The translations under genes and the position numbers were made by a program. From Paenibacillus allorhizosphaerae (GTDB lineage Bacteria > Bacillota > Bacilli > Paenibacillales > NBRC-103111), in assembly GCF_910594985.1 (NCBI RefSeq), contig NZ_CAJVCE010000009.1, positions 124,001 through 188,000 of the forward strand: a stretch of 64,000 bases of DNA, written 5' to 3'. The notes beneath the pieces were generated by a model. The model saw nothing but the letters and a program-made list of their open reading frames with translations, had not been told where the DNA came from and made no database searches. This document shows positions 8,413-16,837 of this stretch, piece by piece; the first letter of the stretch is position 1; each line of letters begins with the position of its first letter.

Positions 8413-9300
8413 CTAGCGTATGGCTTGAATATCTTCTTTGGAGCTGCTGATTAAATAAGTTCCATCATCGATCGGCGCTTTGGTCAATTTTAAATGAAGA
8501 ATATATAAATGACCGTTTTCGTTGATCAAATAATTATATTCGTCCTCCCCGGCCACATCCATGATGATCCATGTGCGATTATAGTATACATTTTGCGCCT
8601 CGAAATTGTTTGCATCGCGGGGGCACATGGTGGGACTGCAGTTGGAAAGCCTCGCACCAAAGCTGGTCCAATCTTTGACATAGGTTCTAATCGACTCTAA
8701 TTTTTTTGCGTTTTTCTCCGTCGTCACAATGTTAACGCTCTCCCGGCTGTAGTAAATCGACGGCCGGCTTTTCCACTTTTTGGACAGCTCGTCCTCGCTC
8801 ACAAATAGCCACTGGGTGTATTTGTCGCGAACCTTTTTCAAACCATCCGTATCGATTCCCATACGCTTCACATCGGTAAGCCGATAATAGTTGGTCAATT
8901 TAGAGTTGTCGTGAATGTAGCATGTCAGCAGTGGAAACTGTCCGCCCAAATATTCCACCATATACGCCGATGGATTCGCGAGCTTGATTTCTTCATAGAC
9001 CAGCTCCTGATCGTTCGGCCGCTGCGCCTGATTGCGGGAGTTGATGTAGATCGTTTTATTTTGTTCCTTCCAATAAACGTTTGCGCCAAGGTAATTGGAA
9101 ATATCCGTTAAAGCAAGGTAGCTTTTATCGTTATACACAAGCGGCGGCGTGCTTAGCTTTACAGGAGAGCCATCGACCTGCACATTAAAATCGGGGCGCA
9201 AGTAAGCTTGAACCTGTTGAAGGACATCCTCGGCGTAGGCGCCTGCCGCAAAACAGGTGCCCATCAAACCTGCAAGCAGAACCGTTCTCCATTTCTTCAT
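8413..9300 (-). CDS. Secreted stalk-domain (copper amine oxidase N-like) protein, operon gene 4
   Basis: A 295-residue exported protein with a signal peptide (VLLAGLMGTCFAAGAYAED) and one stalk domain at about residues 40-85 (PPLVYNDKSYLALTDISNYL, GANVYWKEQNKTIYIN). The remaining 200 residues are unrecognised and include paired cysteines (NCSPTMCPRD). Its N-terminal 85 residues closely parallel operon gene 2: QQVQAYLRPDFNVQVDG against QQIEAFLRPSLPVTLDG. This suggests duplication. The start is uncertain. ATG at 9300 is given; TTG at 9306 has AAGG 5 nt upstream and would add two residues. Last gene of the four-gene operon. Function unknown. Confidence 0.7.
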   Translation of the reverse strand: MKKWRTVLLAGLMGTCFAAGAYAEDVLQQVQAYLRPDFNVQVDGSPVKLSTPPLVYNDKSYLALTDISNYLGANVYWKEQNKTIYINSRNQAQRPNDQELVYEEIKLANPSAYMVEYLGGQFPLLTCYIHDNSKLTNYYRLTDVKRMGIDTDGLKKVRDKYTQWLFVSEDELSKKWKSRPSIYYSRESVNIVTTEKNAKKLESIRTYVKDWTSFGARLSNCSPTMCPRDANNFEAQNVYYNRTWIIMDVAGEDEYNYLINENGHLYILHLKLTKAPIDDGTYLISSSKEDIQAIR

Positions 9301-9313
9301 CCTCAACTGAACC

Positions 9314-10093
9314 TTACTCCCCATTCTGTATCATTTCATCCAGTTCCTTCGCGATCAGATCATGGATAAGTTTGTTCGTGTTGTCCATATTTTCGCGAGC
9401 TGTCTGAGTTACGTTTAAAACCTGCTGTTGGAACGCCGCCTGTAGAGTGTTGATCTGATTCGTATCTTTTAGCGTGCCAAGATTTCGCACCAATTCGACG
9501 GCCGAGCGCAGCTGATCGAGCAGCTTCAACTGTTGGCTGGATATTTCCGTAATCTTATGATCTTTAATCTGCTTCAGCTGTGCGCTCGCTTTTTGCGCAA
9601 ATTGCTGCGCCTCCAAATATTGATCGGTTAGCTTCTTCATACTGACATCCATATAGTAATAATTCGGAATGCTGGAATTGCCGTTTTGCTGCAGCATTAG
9701 GATGTACATCATGATCGATTGATCCACATCGCTTAGCCACTTGTAGGTATCCTTCAGCAGCATTTGTTCCTTTTGCAGACGCAGCTTCTGCGGGTCAGGT
9801 TGAGCCGCAGGTTGAACTGTGGGAGGTGCAGGCTGGGCGGCCGCCGGTTTCACGTCGACGCTGTATGTCTCCTGGTTCCATTTGACCTCGGTACCCAGTT
9901 TCGCCAAGTAATAGATCGGCACCATCGTTCTGCCGTTATAATTGATGGCGGGGACGTCTTCCGGTTGCAATTCCGTTCCGTCGTAATACACTTTGACGAC
10001 CGGATTGCCGTTATAATCTCCATTCACGCCTGAAGCGTTAGCGATGCTTGCAGACGCCAACAACAAGGTTCCGACCAACATTATTTTTTTCAC
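9314..10093 (-). CDS. Secreted stalk-domain protein with coiled-coil-like C-terminus, operon gene 3
   Basis: A 259-residue exported protein with a signal peptide (KKIMLVGTLLLASASIANAS), a shortened stalk domain (PAINYNGRTMVPIYYLAKL, GTEVKWNQETYSVDV), a Pro/Ala/Gln linker, and about 150 residues of Gln/Lys/Leu-rich helical sequence with possible coiled coil. A frame from the ATG at 10135 overlaps the previous stop as TAATG but has no ribosome binding site. The GTG at 10093 has GGAAGGTG 6 nt upstream and places the signal peptide at the N-terminus, so it was chosen. Operon position suggests it works with the flanking stalk proteins. No enzyme motif. Confidence 0.7.
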   Translation of the reverse strand: MKKIMLVGTLLLASASIANASGVNGDYNGNPVVKVYYDGTELQPEDVPAINYNGRTMVPIYYLAKLGTEVKWNQETYSVDVKPAAAQPAPPTVQPAAQPDPQKLRLQKEQMLLKDTYKWLSDVDQSIMMYILMLQQNGNSSIPNYYYMDVSMKKLTDQYLEAQQFAQKASAQLKQIKDHKITEISSQQLKLLDQLRSAVELVRNLGTLKDTNQINTLQAAFQQQVLNVTQTARENMDNTNKLIHDLIAKELDEMIQNGE

Positions 10094-10134
10094 GACTTTC
10101 ACCTTCCATTGGTTAATTTTGCTTCTCTCCTGCA

Positions 10135-10677
10135 TTACGACGGGTCAGGCAAATATTTGACGTTGATATATACCGAGCCTTTGTAGCTGTAGACTTCGCT
10201 GCGCTGGTTCATATCGATCGTTTTGTCGACGACGCCGGAATTTTTGTAAAAAGAAATAACCCTGCGGTCCGGATCGATCGAGATTACTTTTTTATCGGCG
10301 GTATTATTCTCTTTTGCGAAATCATCATAATGGAAATAAGCGACACCGTTCACTTCGATCGCCTTCATCCGGTTATACCATGTTTCCACGACCGATTGGT
10401 CGCTGCCTTTTCTCGGGGTATTGAGCTCGACGGTTTGCCCTTTCTCGTTCCAATACACTTGAATACCGGCGATTTTGGCGACATCGCGCAAGCCCAAATA
10501 TGTCGAACCGTCATACATCAGCGGAGCGCTCTCCAATTTGAGCAAATTGCCGTCCAGCGTAACAGGCAAGGAAGGGCGCAGGAACGCCTCAATCTGCTGA
10601 ATGCCGTCCGCCGCGTAGGCCGAGACGGTGATGGACACGGCAATGCCTACGAAAACCCCTGAAACAAACTTCTTCAT
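10135..10677 (-). CDS. Secreted stalk-domain protein, operon gene 2
   Basis: A 180-residue exported protein with a signal peptide (VGIAVSITVSAYAAD) and a stalk domain at about residues 35-85 (SAPLMYDGSTYLGLRDVAKI, AGIQVYWNEKGQTVELN). The C-terminal 90 residues are unrecognised (KVISIDPDRRVISFYKN). It closely resembles the N-terminal half of operon gene 4. Stalk domains of this type are common in Paenibacillaceae as non-catalytic surface or extracellular modules. The gene is 56 bp after gene 1, with a GGGGGG-type ribosome binding site upstream. Confidence 0.75.
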   Translation of the reverse strand: MKKFVSGVFVGIAVSITVSAYAADGIQQIEAFLRPSLPVTLDGNLLKLESAPLMYDGSTYLGLRDVAKIAGIQVYWNEKGQTVELNTPRKGSDQSVVETWYNRMKAIEVNGVAYFHYDDFAKENNTADKKVISIDPDRRVISFYKNSGVVDKTIDMNQRSEVYSYKGSVYINVKYLPDPS

Positions 10678-10733
10678 AGCTTTCCCCCCTTACGTCTCAT
10701 GTCTATCTACGAAATATCGAAATTAAAGTCTCA

Positions 10734-11396
10734 TTACTTAGTAATAGGCAGTACAATCGGGTTCGTTTGAACCGATTTGAACGTATGACCGTCGGTAGCC
10801 CCGTCCATCAAAAAATTGATTTTTGTAATCTCGTCCAGATTGCTGTTTACCTGAACGACGATTTTGCCCTTTTTTTTCATCTTGCCTTCAAATACACCGT
10901 CTACCGGGTCGGAGTAGTAGGCCGATCGGGCCGCATCCGCTTTTTCATCCGTGTTTAAGTACAGGCTTCCTCTCGTCGGATACCAGCTTATCGAATTGTC
11001 GCTAATATTCTCGATCGTCACATCAAGGATAACCGCCTTGATCGGGGACGCATATTTGTCTCTGGCATAAGCGGAATCGAGCGTCACTTTGGAAACCGTC
11101 ATCGTCAACGGACCGGACGTAATATCGACTTTCACGTCGTAGGACCGAAGAAAAGGCAAATTTTTATCATTAATCGTAATCGTGCGGCTGCTTTCATCCC
11201 ACTTGACGTTGGCGCCTAGCAGTTCGGATATCGCTCGCAGCGGGACGTAACTGGTTGCATCTATAATTTGTATATCGGCATTTACTTGTTTTCCGTTAAC
11301 AATGAGCCGGATATCCGATGCCGCATAAACCCCCAAGGAAAATGTGCCGACCAATAGCGGAACCATGCCTGCCAGCAGCCATATTTTCTTTTTCAC
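10734..11396 (-). CDS. Secreted stalk-domain protein, operon gene 1
   Basis: A 220-residue exported protein with a signal peptide (GMVPLLVGTFSLGVYAAS). A stalk domain follows at about residues 27-75 (IRLIVNGKQVNADIQIIDA, TSYVPLRAISELLGANVKWD, SSRTITIND). The C-terminal domain (about 80-220) has an Ig-like beta pattern (VILDVTIENISDNSISWYP), resembling DUF4352-type extracellular domains. It is the first gene of the four-gene stalk operon and the one nearest the promoter that overlaps a perfect 15-bp palindrome. The specific role is unknown; there are no catalytic residues to point to. Confidence 0.75.
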   Translation of the reverse strand: MKKKIWLLAGMVPLLVGTFSLGVYAASDIRLIVNGKQVNADIQIIDATSYVPLRAISELLGANVKWDESSRTITINDKNLPFLRSYDVKVDITSGPLTMTVSKVTLDSAYARDKYASPIKAVILDVTIENISDNSISWYPTRGSLYLNTDEKADAARSAYYSDPVDGVFEGKMKKKGKIVVQVNSNLDEITKINFLMDGATDGHTFKSVQTNPIVLPITK

Positions 11397-11446
11397 AAAA
11401 ACTCCCCCCTAGTATAGGACGACAAAATAGCGTTTAAAGTTGCTCT

Positions 11447-11472
11447 ATTATACCATATGTAAATAATTTACA
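11447..11472 (-). promoter_or_regulatory. Stalk-operon promoter element overlapping a perfect 7-1-7 palindrome
   Basis: The minus strand carries a consensus −10 TATAAT (11447-11452). Immediately upstream is TGTAAAT-T-ATTTACA (11458-11472), a perfect inverted repeat with 7-nt arms and a 1-nt centre that occupies the spacer region. The −10 lies about 50 bp upstream of the first stalk gene. The 7-1-7 geometry is the one used by Fur-family repressors, but the regulator is not identified. Confidence 0.55.
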
Positions 11473-11533
11473 CTTGTAAAATTTAATATTGTAAAAAGAT
11501 TGAAAGAGTGCGCATTGCAACTGTAATAACCCC

Positions 11534-11566
11534 TATCGCACGATAGAGGTTACGGTACTTCTATGA
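11534..11566 (-). terminator. Possible terminator of the beta-helix gene
   Basis: Imperfect stem built on CTATCG-CA-CGATAG, extended by CC/GG and GTAA/TTAC, just past the stop codon at 11581 on the minus strand. There is no proper T-tract, so termination strength is doubtful. Confidence 0.35.
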
Positions 11567-11580
11567 TATAAAAGAGCAAC

Positions 11581-13407
11581 TCATCCTTGAATCCCGATGA
11601 TATACCTCAACGGATCGCTTGCGCTCATAATCTGAATCTGCCTGCCTTCTACGATAGCCGCGACAAACTTTCCTTTCGAAGTGGAGACGTTAATATAATC
11701 GGTACCGGGCCGAAAGCCGGACGCGGACCAGCCGCGCGCAATCTCATGGCGCAAGTCCCCGCCTGTTACAGCACCGGTGGCGACGATAACGGAAGAATAA
11801 TTGCGTATATCATCATTCAGTTCGATTATCCCGGACGTCGCATTCAACGTGCCCGTCAAAAATCGCTCATAGCTTGCCGACGTAATAACGGTGCCTGTCG
11901 CCTCATTGCCGATCTTCCCGCTGCGTCCCGCTTCGCCGGAATTGCCGTCGATCACGACGCCACTGCTGCTCTGTTTGACATACACCATGTAGCTATATGC
12001 TGGCGTGTACCCCTCATTGCTGATCCGGTTATGGGAAACGTCGGCAATCGCGCAACCATCGAGAAGAATCGCGCTGTAGCGCCCGTCCCCTTCCTGAGAC
12101 AAGCCTCGAAGCACATTATTTTTGGCGACCAAATGGTTTGTCGTGCTCACATAGATGCCTTCTCGCTTAGCATTGGCAACGGAATTGTCCGCAAGCTGTA
12201 TATTATCTCCGCCAATGATCCGCAAGCCGCTGTTTTTCACGTCAGATATGACGTTATGGCAGACAACTACCTGGGTCGACGGCTCATCAAAGCCCTTTGC
12301 CGTTTTTCGCGTGACCACAATGCCGTGAAAGCCTGTGCTTTGCAGTACATTATTCGATATGATCATGCTGCGGCAGGAATATGCGGCAATTCCGTGTCCA
12401 CCGACGCGAGCGATCGTATTCCCGGAAATGACGGCGTTATCATAGCTTTCCGGTTTAATGGCAATATCCTGCAAATCCTCAAAGTGATTATTTACGATGC
12501 GAATATTTTCGTGAAATACTTGCTTTCCGTCTGCGCCGAACTTGGAGCCGTGCGTACCGACGCCTCGGTGCCCGTTCACAAAAGTACATCCTTCGACAAG
12601 CACATCCCGGCACGGCGTATCGTCATAGGCACCGAAGCTTGGAAACGATTCGCTGGAAGCAAAATCAAATTGTACCATTTCGAACTGCCCCGATGTCGTA
12701 ATCCGCTGATCTTGGAACCGGCAGTGAAGCAGCTTAATGTTGCGGCTGGAATTGAATTCGATAATATGACCGTTATGTCCGTTTATAAAGGTGACCCGTT
12801 CCATATGAATGCCGTCGGCATGACCAATCGCGAACGCCATAAAGCCTCTGCTCGGATCGGTAGGGAGGTTCACATCGGCGCATAAATCGATCGTACCGCC
12901 GATAATTGTCAGGTTGCCCTCCCCCTTGTACCCGACGGCATAATTCGCATTGCCCAATTGGCCATTGACGAACAGCTTCAAATTCGAATCGGGATTGCCT
13001 AGCTTTTTCAAAACGGCGCGATCTTCCATCCATATCGTCGTGTTTTTGTATAGACGAAGTGTCCTGGTGATCACGTAAGCGCCGTTCGGTACGTACATTG
13101 TGCCGCAGCCATTGTCTTTAATGGCTTGAAGCGCCCGCTCAAACGCTTCCGTGTCATCCTGAACGCCGTCCCCTTTCGCTCCGAAATGAGCGACATTGTA
13201 CACCTGCGGTTTGCCTTTCCCGCCCGGCCCTTCTTCGGGATCTTCCTTATATACGGACTGGGTAACGGACGGCGATGCCAGCGAATCGGAATACATGCTG
13301 ATGGCACCGGCGGTCGCTACCGCACCAAACGCGCCTATTTTTCCAAGCGATGCCAGCAGCTTCCTTCTGCTGATCCGATGGTCGACTCCTTGTGGTTTTT
13401 GCTGCAT
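11581..13407 (-). CDS. Tat-exported right-handed parallel beta-helix (pectate-lyase-superfamily) protein
   Basis: A 608-residue protein predicted to leave the cell folded, through the Tat system: the N-terminus carries SRRKLLASLG (twin arginine at 14-15) and a hydrophobic stretch. The mature part begins with VAHFGAKGDGVQDDTEAF, the hallmark of pectate-lyase-3-type beta helices, and has repeated helix rungs (NNVLQSTGFHGIVV, ADNSVANAKREGIYVS) to about residue 480. The last 110 residues are a separate beta-rich domain. The ATG at 13407 was chosen over 13428 because AAAGGA lies 9 nt upstream. Possible roles are polysaccharide lyase or glycosidase. The substrate cannot be read from the sequence, and no partner enzyme is adjacent. 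Confidence 0.8.
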   Translation of the reverse strand: MQQKPQGVDHRISRRKLLASLGKIGAFGAVATAGAISMYSDSLASPSVTQSVYKEDPEEGPGGKGKPQVYNVAHFGAKGDGVQDDTEAFERALQAIKDNGCGTMYVPNGAYVITRTLRLYKNTTIWMEDRAVLKKLGNPDSNLKLFVNGQLGNANYAVGYKGEGNLTIIGGTIDLCADVNLPTDPSRGFMAFAIGHADGIHMERVTFINGHNGHIIEFNSSRNIKLLHCRFQDQRITTSGQFEMVQFDFASSESFPSFGAYDDTPCRDVLVEGCTFVNGHRGVGTHGSKFGADGKQVFHENIRIVNNHFEDLQDIAIKPESYDNAVISGNTIARVGGHGIAAYSCRSMIISNNVLQSTGFHGIVVTRKTAKGFDEPSTQVVVCHNVISDVKNSGLRIIGGDNIQLADNSVANAKREGIYVSTTNHLVAKNNVLRGLSQEGDGRYSAILLDGCAIADVSHNRISNEGYTPAYSYMVYVKQSSSGVVIDGNSGEAGRSGKIGNEATGTVITSASYERFLTGTLNATSGIIELNDDIRNYSSVIVATGAVTGGDLRHEIARGWSASGFRPGTDYINVSTSKGKFVAAIVEGRQIQIMSASDPLRYIIGIQG

Positions 13408-13486
13408 ACCGATCCGTCCTTTCGACATTGAGTTAGCCGGTAAATAAATGAATACGATGCTCTTGAGTAACGTCAGAACATATAAT

Positions 13487-14293
13487 TTATAGGGTTACAA
13501 TCTGTTTTTGGCGACGGCGGAAAAATACCCACTCTTTGAACCCGATTTCCTTGAGCCGAAGGCGTACCTGCTCCCATTCGTCGCCGACCCGGTCCGGACG
13601 ATGCGCATCCGATCCGAAGGTAATGCCAACGCCGTAATACAGCGCCCGTTCCAAAATATCGTCGGCCGGATACCAGCCTCCGCATTCTTTCGTTTTGCCG
13701 GAAGTGTTGACTTCTATGGCGATCCGGCGTTCCGCAATCACCTTCAGCACTTCGTCCAGCACCTTGGACGGAACCTGAGATAACGATGGATAGTTGGCCT
13801 TCAGCGCGTCCATATGTCCAATAACATCGAACATGCCGCATTCCGCGGACTGACGGATCAGGTCGAGGTATTGATCCTTATGTTCCGTTATTTGTTCGGG
13901 CGTCAGCCCTTTCCAGCGTTTGCGGTCAAATATTTTGATGCCTCCGCTCCAATGAACCGAGCCGATAATGTAGTCGAACGGATACTGACTGTAGACTTTG
14001 CGGTGCAGTTCCATATGCTCCGGGAAATAGTCCGTCTCCAAGCCGAGCAGCACCTCAATTCGGTCCTTGTATTCCTCCTTCAGCCGGAGAACCTCAGCGA
14101 TATATCGCGGAAACTCGCTCTTCGCCATCGCCGTCCGCGGGTTCGGATGATCCTCGGTGCTTTCGAAATAAGGGGAATGGTCCGAAATGCCGATCACGTT
14201 CATTCCCGCTCCCAGCGCCGCTTCAATATAATCGCGAATGCCGCTCTCCGCATGACCGCACCGATCGTGGTGCGTATGCAAGTCGAATTTCAT
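13487..14293 (-). CDS. PHP-domain histidinol-phosphatase
   Basis: A 268-residue PHP-superfamily metal-dependent phosphatase resembling HisK/HisJ histidinol-phosphatases, which remove phosphate from histidinol phosphate in histidine synthesis. Metal ligands are visible in order: DLHTHHDRCGH at the N-terminus, ISDHSPYF, LGLETDYFPEH, IIGSVHW, FDVIGHMD and the terminal FGSDAHRPDRVG. It stands alone, away from other his genes, so the role may be salvage or a related phosphatase reaction. It sits between the beta-helix gene and the AraC regulator on the same strand, with no obvious operon link. Confidence 0.85.
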   Translation of the reverse strand: MKFDLHTHHDRCGHAESGIRDYIEAALGAGMNVIGISDHSPYFESTEDHPNPRTAMAKSEFPRYIAEVLRLKEEYKDRIEVLLGLETDYFPEHMELHRKVYSQYPFDYIIGSVHWSGGIKIFDRKRWKGLTPEQITEHKDQYLDLIRQSAECGMFDVIGHMDALKANYPSLSQVPSKVLDEVLKVIAERRIAIEVNTSGKTKECGGWYPADDILERALYYGVGITFGSDAHRPDRVGDEWEQVRLRLKEIGFKEWVFFRRRQKQIVTL

Positions 14294-14540
14294 AGTCGTT
14301 GCTTCCTTTCGCAGCTTAAGATTTCAAAAGATGACGCTTCCCCGCCATATCGCCATTCACACTTACCAAGAACGAGGCAACAGCATACTTTTATAGCAGA
14401 AGATGGTCGGTAACAACTGCATTTGACATTATTTTAGCGCTTCCATTTCATATCTCACTATGGAGCAAAACCACTTGCATATGGATTATTGTATCTTTTT
14501 CGGAACTTGAGGCGCACGGCTTGCGGAATCCGTGAATGCG

Positions 14541-15371
14541 TTATTTTCGGCTTGACCGGTAGTCCGAAGGTGTGCGCCCGCTCCATTTTTTGAATTGTTT
14601 GGAAAAAAACAAAGCGTCCGTATAGCCTACGGAATAAGCTACCTCTTCAACGGTAAGCATGCGGGATAGCAGGATTTGAGCATGCTCCATCCGAATGTTG
14701 TGCAGGAAGGCTGCCGGAGTAAGGCCGGTTCGACGCTTGAATATTTTGGAGAAATACGTGCGGTGGTAGCCCAAAGACTGAGCTAACCGCTCAATCGATA
14801 CAGGCTGGGAATACTGCAAGGATAGCCACCGGACCGCTTGCTCCACTTTTTGATCCGCCTCGGCGCTCAACATCTGCTTCTCCGTGGCTTCCTCAAGCAG
14901 CCACTGACTAAGCAATATCCGCAATAATCCGCTCGATTCCAGATCGCAGCCCCGAAGCCCCTGATTCAGCACGGTCTGTATGCGGTATAGAAATGCCGCC
15001 GTTCTGCGCCGCTGTTCGGCCCGGACGACTGGCCGCTCCGAAGATACTGATATTTTCTTTAACAAAATATCGGCCAAATGGCCTTTAAAACCGACCCAAC
15101 GGTAAAACCACGGATTCGCAGGATCGGCGGAGTAGACGACTTTTTCCCCCGGAAAAATAAAAAAACAATCCCCTGCCTCGATCTTATGCGTCCGCCCGGA
15201 ACAGTAAAGCTCCCCGCTGCCGGAGACGACATAATGCAGCAAGTAATACTCATGCACTCTTGGGCCTACGGTATGCGTAGGCTTCGTTCGCTGATGCCCG
15301 GCGAATAGCACGGTAAGGTCGCCGATATCGGGCCGCGGATTAAGCGTGACCGAGTAGTTCTTCGGGAACAT
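14541..15371 (-). CDS. AraC-family transcriptional regulator with N-terminal cupin domain
   Basis: A 276-residue sugar-sensing-type regulator. The N-terminal cupin (about residues 20-110: HEYYLLHYVVSGSGELYCSG, AGDCFFIFPGEKVVYSADP) would bind the effector. The C-terminal two-helix-turn-helix AraC domain (about 175-272) carries SIERLAQSLGYHRTYFSKIF and VEEVAYSVGYTDALFFSKQF. The ATG at 15371 has GGAGGT 8 nt upstream; the longer frame from 15458 lacks a site and starts in AT-rich noncoding sequence. No transporter or enzyme cluster is directly beside it, so the target genes are unclear. The beta-helix gene 1.1 kb downstream is a possible but unproven target. Confidence 0.88.
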   Translation of the reverse strand: MFPKNYSVTLNPRPDIGDLTVLFAGHQRTKPTHTVGPRVHEYYLLHYVVSGSGELYCSGRTHKIEAGDCFFIFPGEKVVYSADPANPWFYRWVGFKGHLADILLKKISVSSERPVVRAEQRRRTAAFLYRIQTVLNQGLRGCDLESSGLLRILLSQWLLEEATEKQMLSAEADQKVEQAVRWLSLQYSQPVSIERLAQSLGYHRTYFSKIFKRRTGLTPAAFLHNIRMEHAQILLSRMLTVEEVAYSVGYTDALFFSKQFKKWSGRTPSDYRSSRK

Positions 15372-15608
15372 GGATCTACCTCCGGTGACAATCTTTTGCT
15401 TGATAGTCTTATTGTACCTGATAGGGTTGTTGAAAAAATATATCAAATAATAATTCAATTAAATATTTGCATGATGGAAGCGAAAAAAACGAATCGTCTA
15501 TTCAACGATTCAGCCATTTCGTACGATATGATATTTATAAGGGTTTGTCTCATTAGAAAAAATGGAGTGACGATCCCGTATTGTTCACGCCGGCATGTTG
15601 CAGCCGCG

Positions 15609-16643
15609 CTAAAAAATCTGGCTGATCTGAAGCGACGACTCTTTACTAAGATCGATAAAAGCTTCGCCTGCCTGCACCAGAGGATGCGTGGGATCATGCG
15701 GCTGGATCATCAGGATCGTCCCTTCCCTTCCGTCGGTGAGCATCACGGAATTGCCTATGGAGAAGCTCATGATTTTATCGATGAACCGCTTGGTGATGGC
15801 GGGGTCCAATGCTCCGAAGGCTTCCTTTTCCATTTGCAGCAGCACTTCGTAAAATGGCAAGGGACCGCGGTACGCCCGCTTCGATGACATCGCATGGAAT
15901 ACGTCGGCTACCGCGACAATGCGGCTGAACGGATCCATCTGACTGCCGGTGTTGCCGAGAGGATACCCGCTGCCATCCATTCTTTCATGATGCTGGAGAG
16001 CGACCAGCGTCTGCCGATGAATGATGCCGACCGTATCCTTCAATAGTTCGTAGCCCAGCACCGTATGATTTTTCATCCATGCATACTCTTCCGCCGTCAA
16101 CTTATCCGGTTTTTGTAAAATATCTTGCGGAATCAGCATTTTTCCCACATCATGCAGCAAGGCAGCGGTAGATAGCTGCAGGAGCTCCTGGTGATCGAGT
16201 CCGAGCCACGTCCCGAGAAGCGCTGCAATCGCTCCGACAGCGACATTATGCCGGTAGGTGTAATCGTCCTTCGCCTGGAGCGCTGCGAATAAACCAAATA
16301 TGTCGTTACCGGCCGCAGCTTCAAGAATCATCGGGATGACATCATTGCGTATCTCCCCAAGAGGAATTTTTTTCGTTCTCCGCACTTCCTCAAACATTTG
16401 GCGGACTAGCCAAACGGCTTCCTCGATCGATTGATCATGCGGGTACGGTTTCATATTGATATAGGGGCCGATCGCCGCCACGTCTTGACTTTTTAACATA
16501 ATTCCATGCTTCTTTAAAATGGCCGTGTGCTCATAATTGATGATTGCAGCATTAGGTATCAGCAAAACGCCGCTATCGCTAAAAATATCCCGGTTCAATT
16601 TTTTTCCGATTGCATGGCGTAAAATCGAATTCAGCCTTTTCAA
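15609..16643 (-). CDS. HD-GYP domain cyclic-di-GMP phosphodiesterase
   Basis: A 344-residue cytoplasmic protein. The HD-GYP domain (about residues 115-300) has the metal-binding HDVGK (164-168) and an intact GYP signature in HHERMDGSGYP (218-228). This class hydrolyses cyclic di-GMP, so this protein probably lowers the second messenger. The N-terminal 110 residues are a poorly conserved sensor or docking region without membrane segments. It is divergent from the PilZ gene, about 195 bp away, which places a likely c-di-GMP breaker and a likely receptor side by side. Activity is inferred from intact motifs. Confidence 0.9.
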   Translation of the reverse strand: MKRLNSILRHAIGKKLNRDIFSDSGVLLIPNAAIINYEHTAILKKHGIMLKSQDVAAIGPYINMKPYPHDQSIEEAVWLVRQMFEEVRRTKKIPLGEIRNDVIPMILEAAAGNDIFGLFAALQAKDDYTYRHNVAVGAIAALLGTWLGLDHQELLQLSTAALLHDVGKMLIPQDILQKPDKLTAEEYAWMKNHTVLGYELLKDTVGIIHRQTLVALQHHERMDGSGYPLGNTGSQMDPFSRIVAVADVFHAMSSKRAYRGPLPFYEVLLQMEKEAFGALDPAITKRFIDKIMSFSIGNSVMLTDGREGTILMIQPHDPTHPLVQAGEAFIDLSKESSLQISQIF

Positions 16644-16804
16644 TGGTTCTCCTCCTTATTCCCATCAACAACGATGACCAGTCCTAATACCATAGTACTA
16701 TTTCCTTCTAAACATTTTCTTGACAAGGCGGCGACTGCCGTGAAATGTCACGTATTCCATGATCCCATTGCACCGTTGTTCAGAAAATGTATAGAATCGG
16801 TTGA

Positions 16805-16810
16805 TATAAT
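16805..16810 (+). promoter_or_regulatory. −10 element upstream of the PilZ gene
   Basis: TATAAT preceded by TTGA, 28 bp before the start codon and 13 bp before the AAAAGGAG ribosome binding site. No matching −35 is evident, so it may depend on an activator or use a non-standard sigma factor. Confidence 0.4.
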
Positions 16811-16837
16811 AGTCATAGTCCAAAAGGAGTGTTTCCG

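Noticed and set aside
11587..12885. 432-codon plus-strand frame antisense to the Tat beta-helix gene
   Set aside because: Shadow frame; the minus strand shows a Tat signal, the beta-helix motif and rung repeats.
16770..16815. Flagellar sigma-D promoter upstream of the PilZ gene
   Set aside because: The −10 region does not match GCCGATAT and no TAAA box is at the right distance; only a generic −10 was kept.
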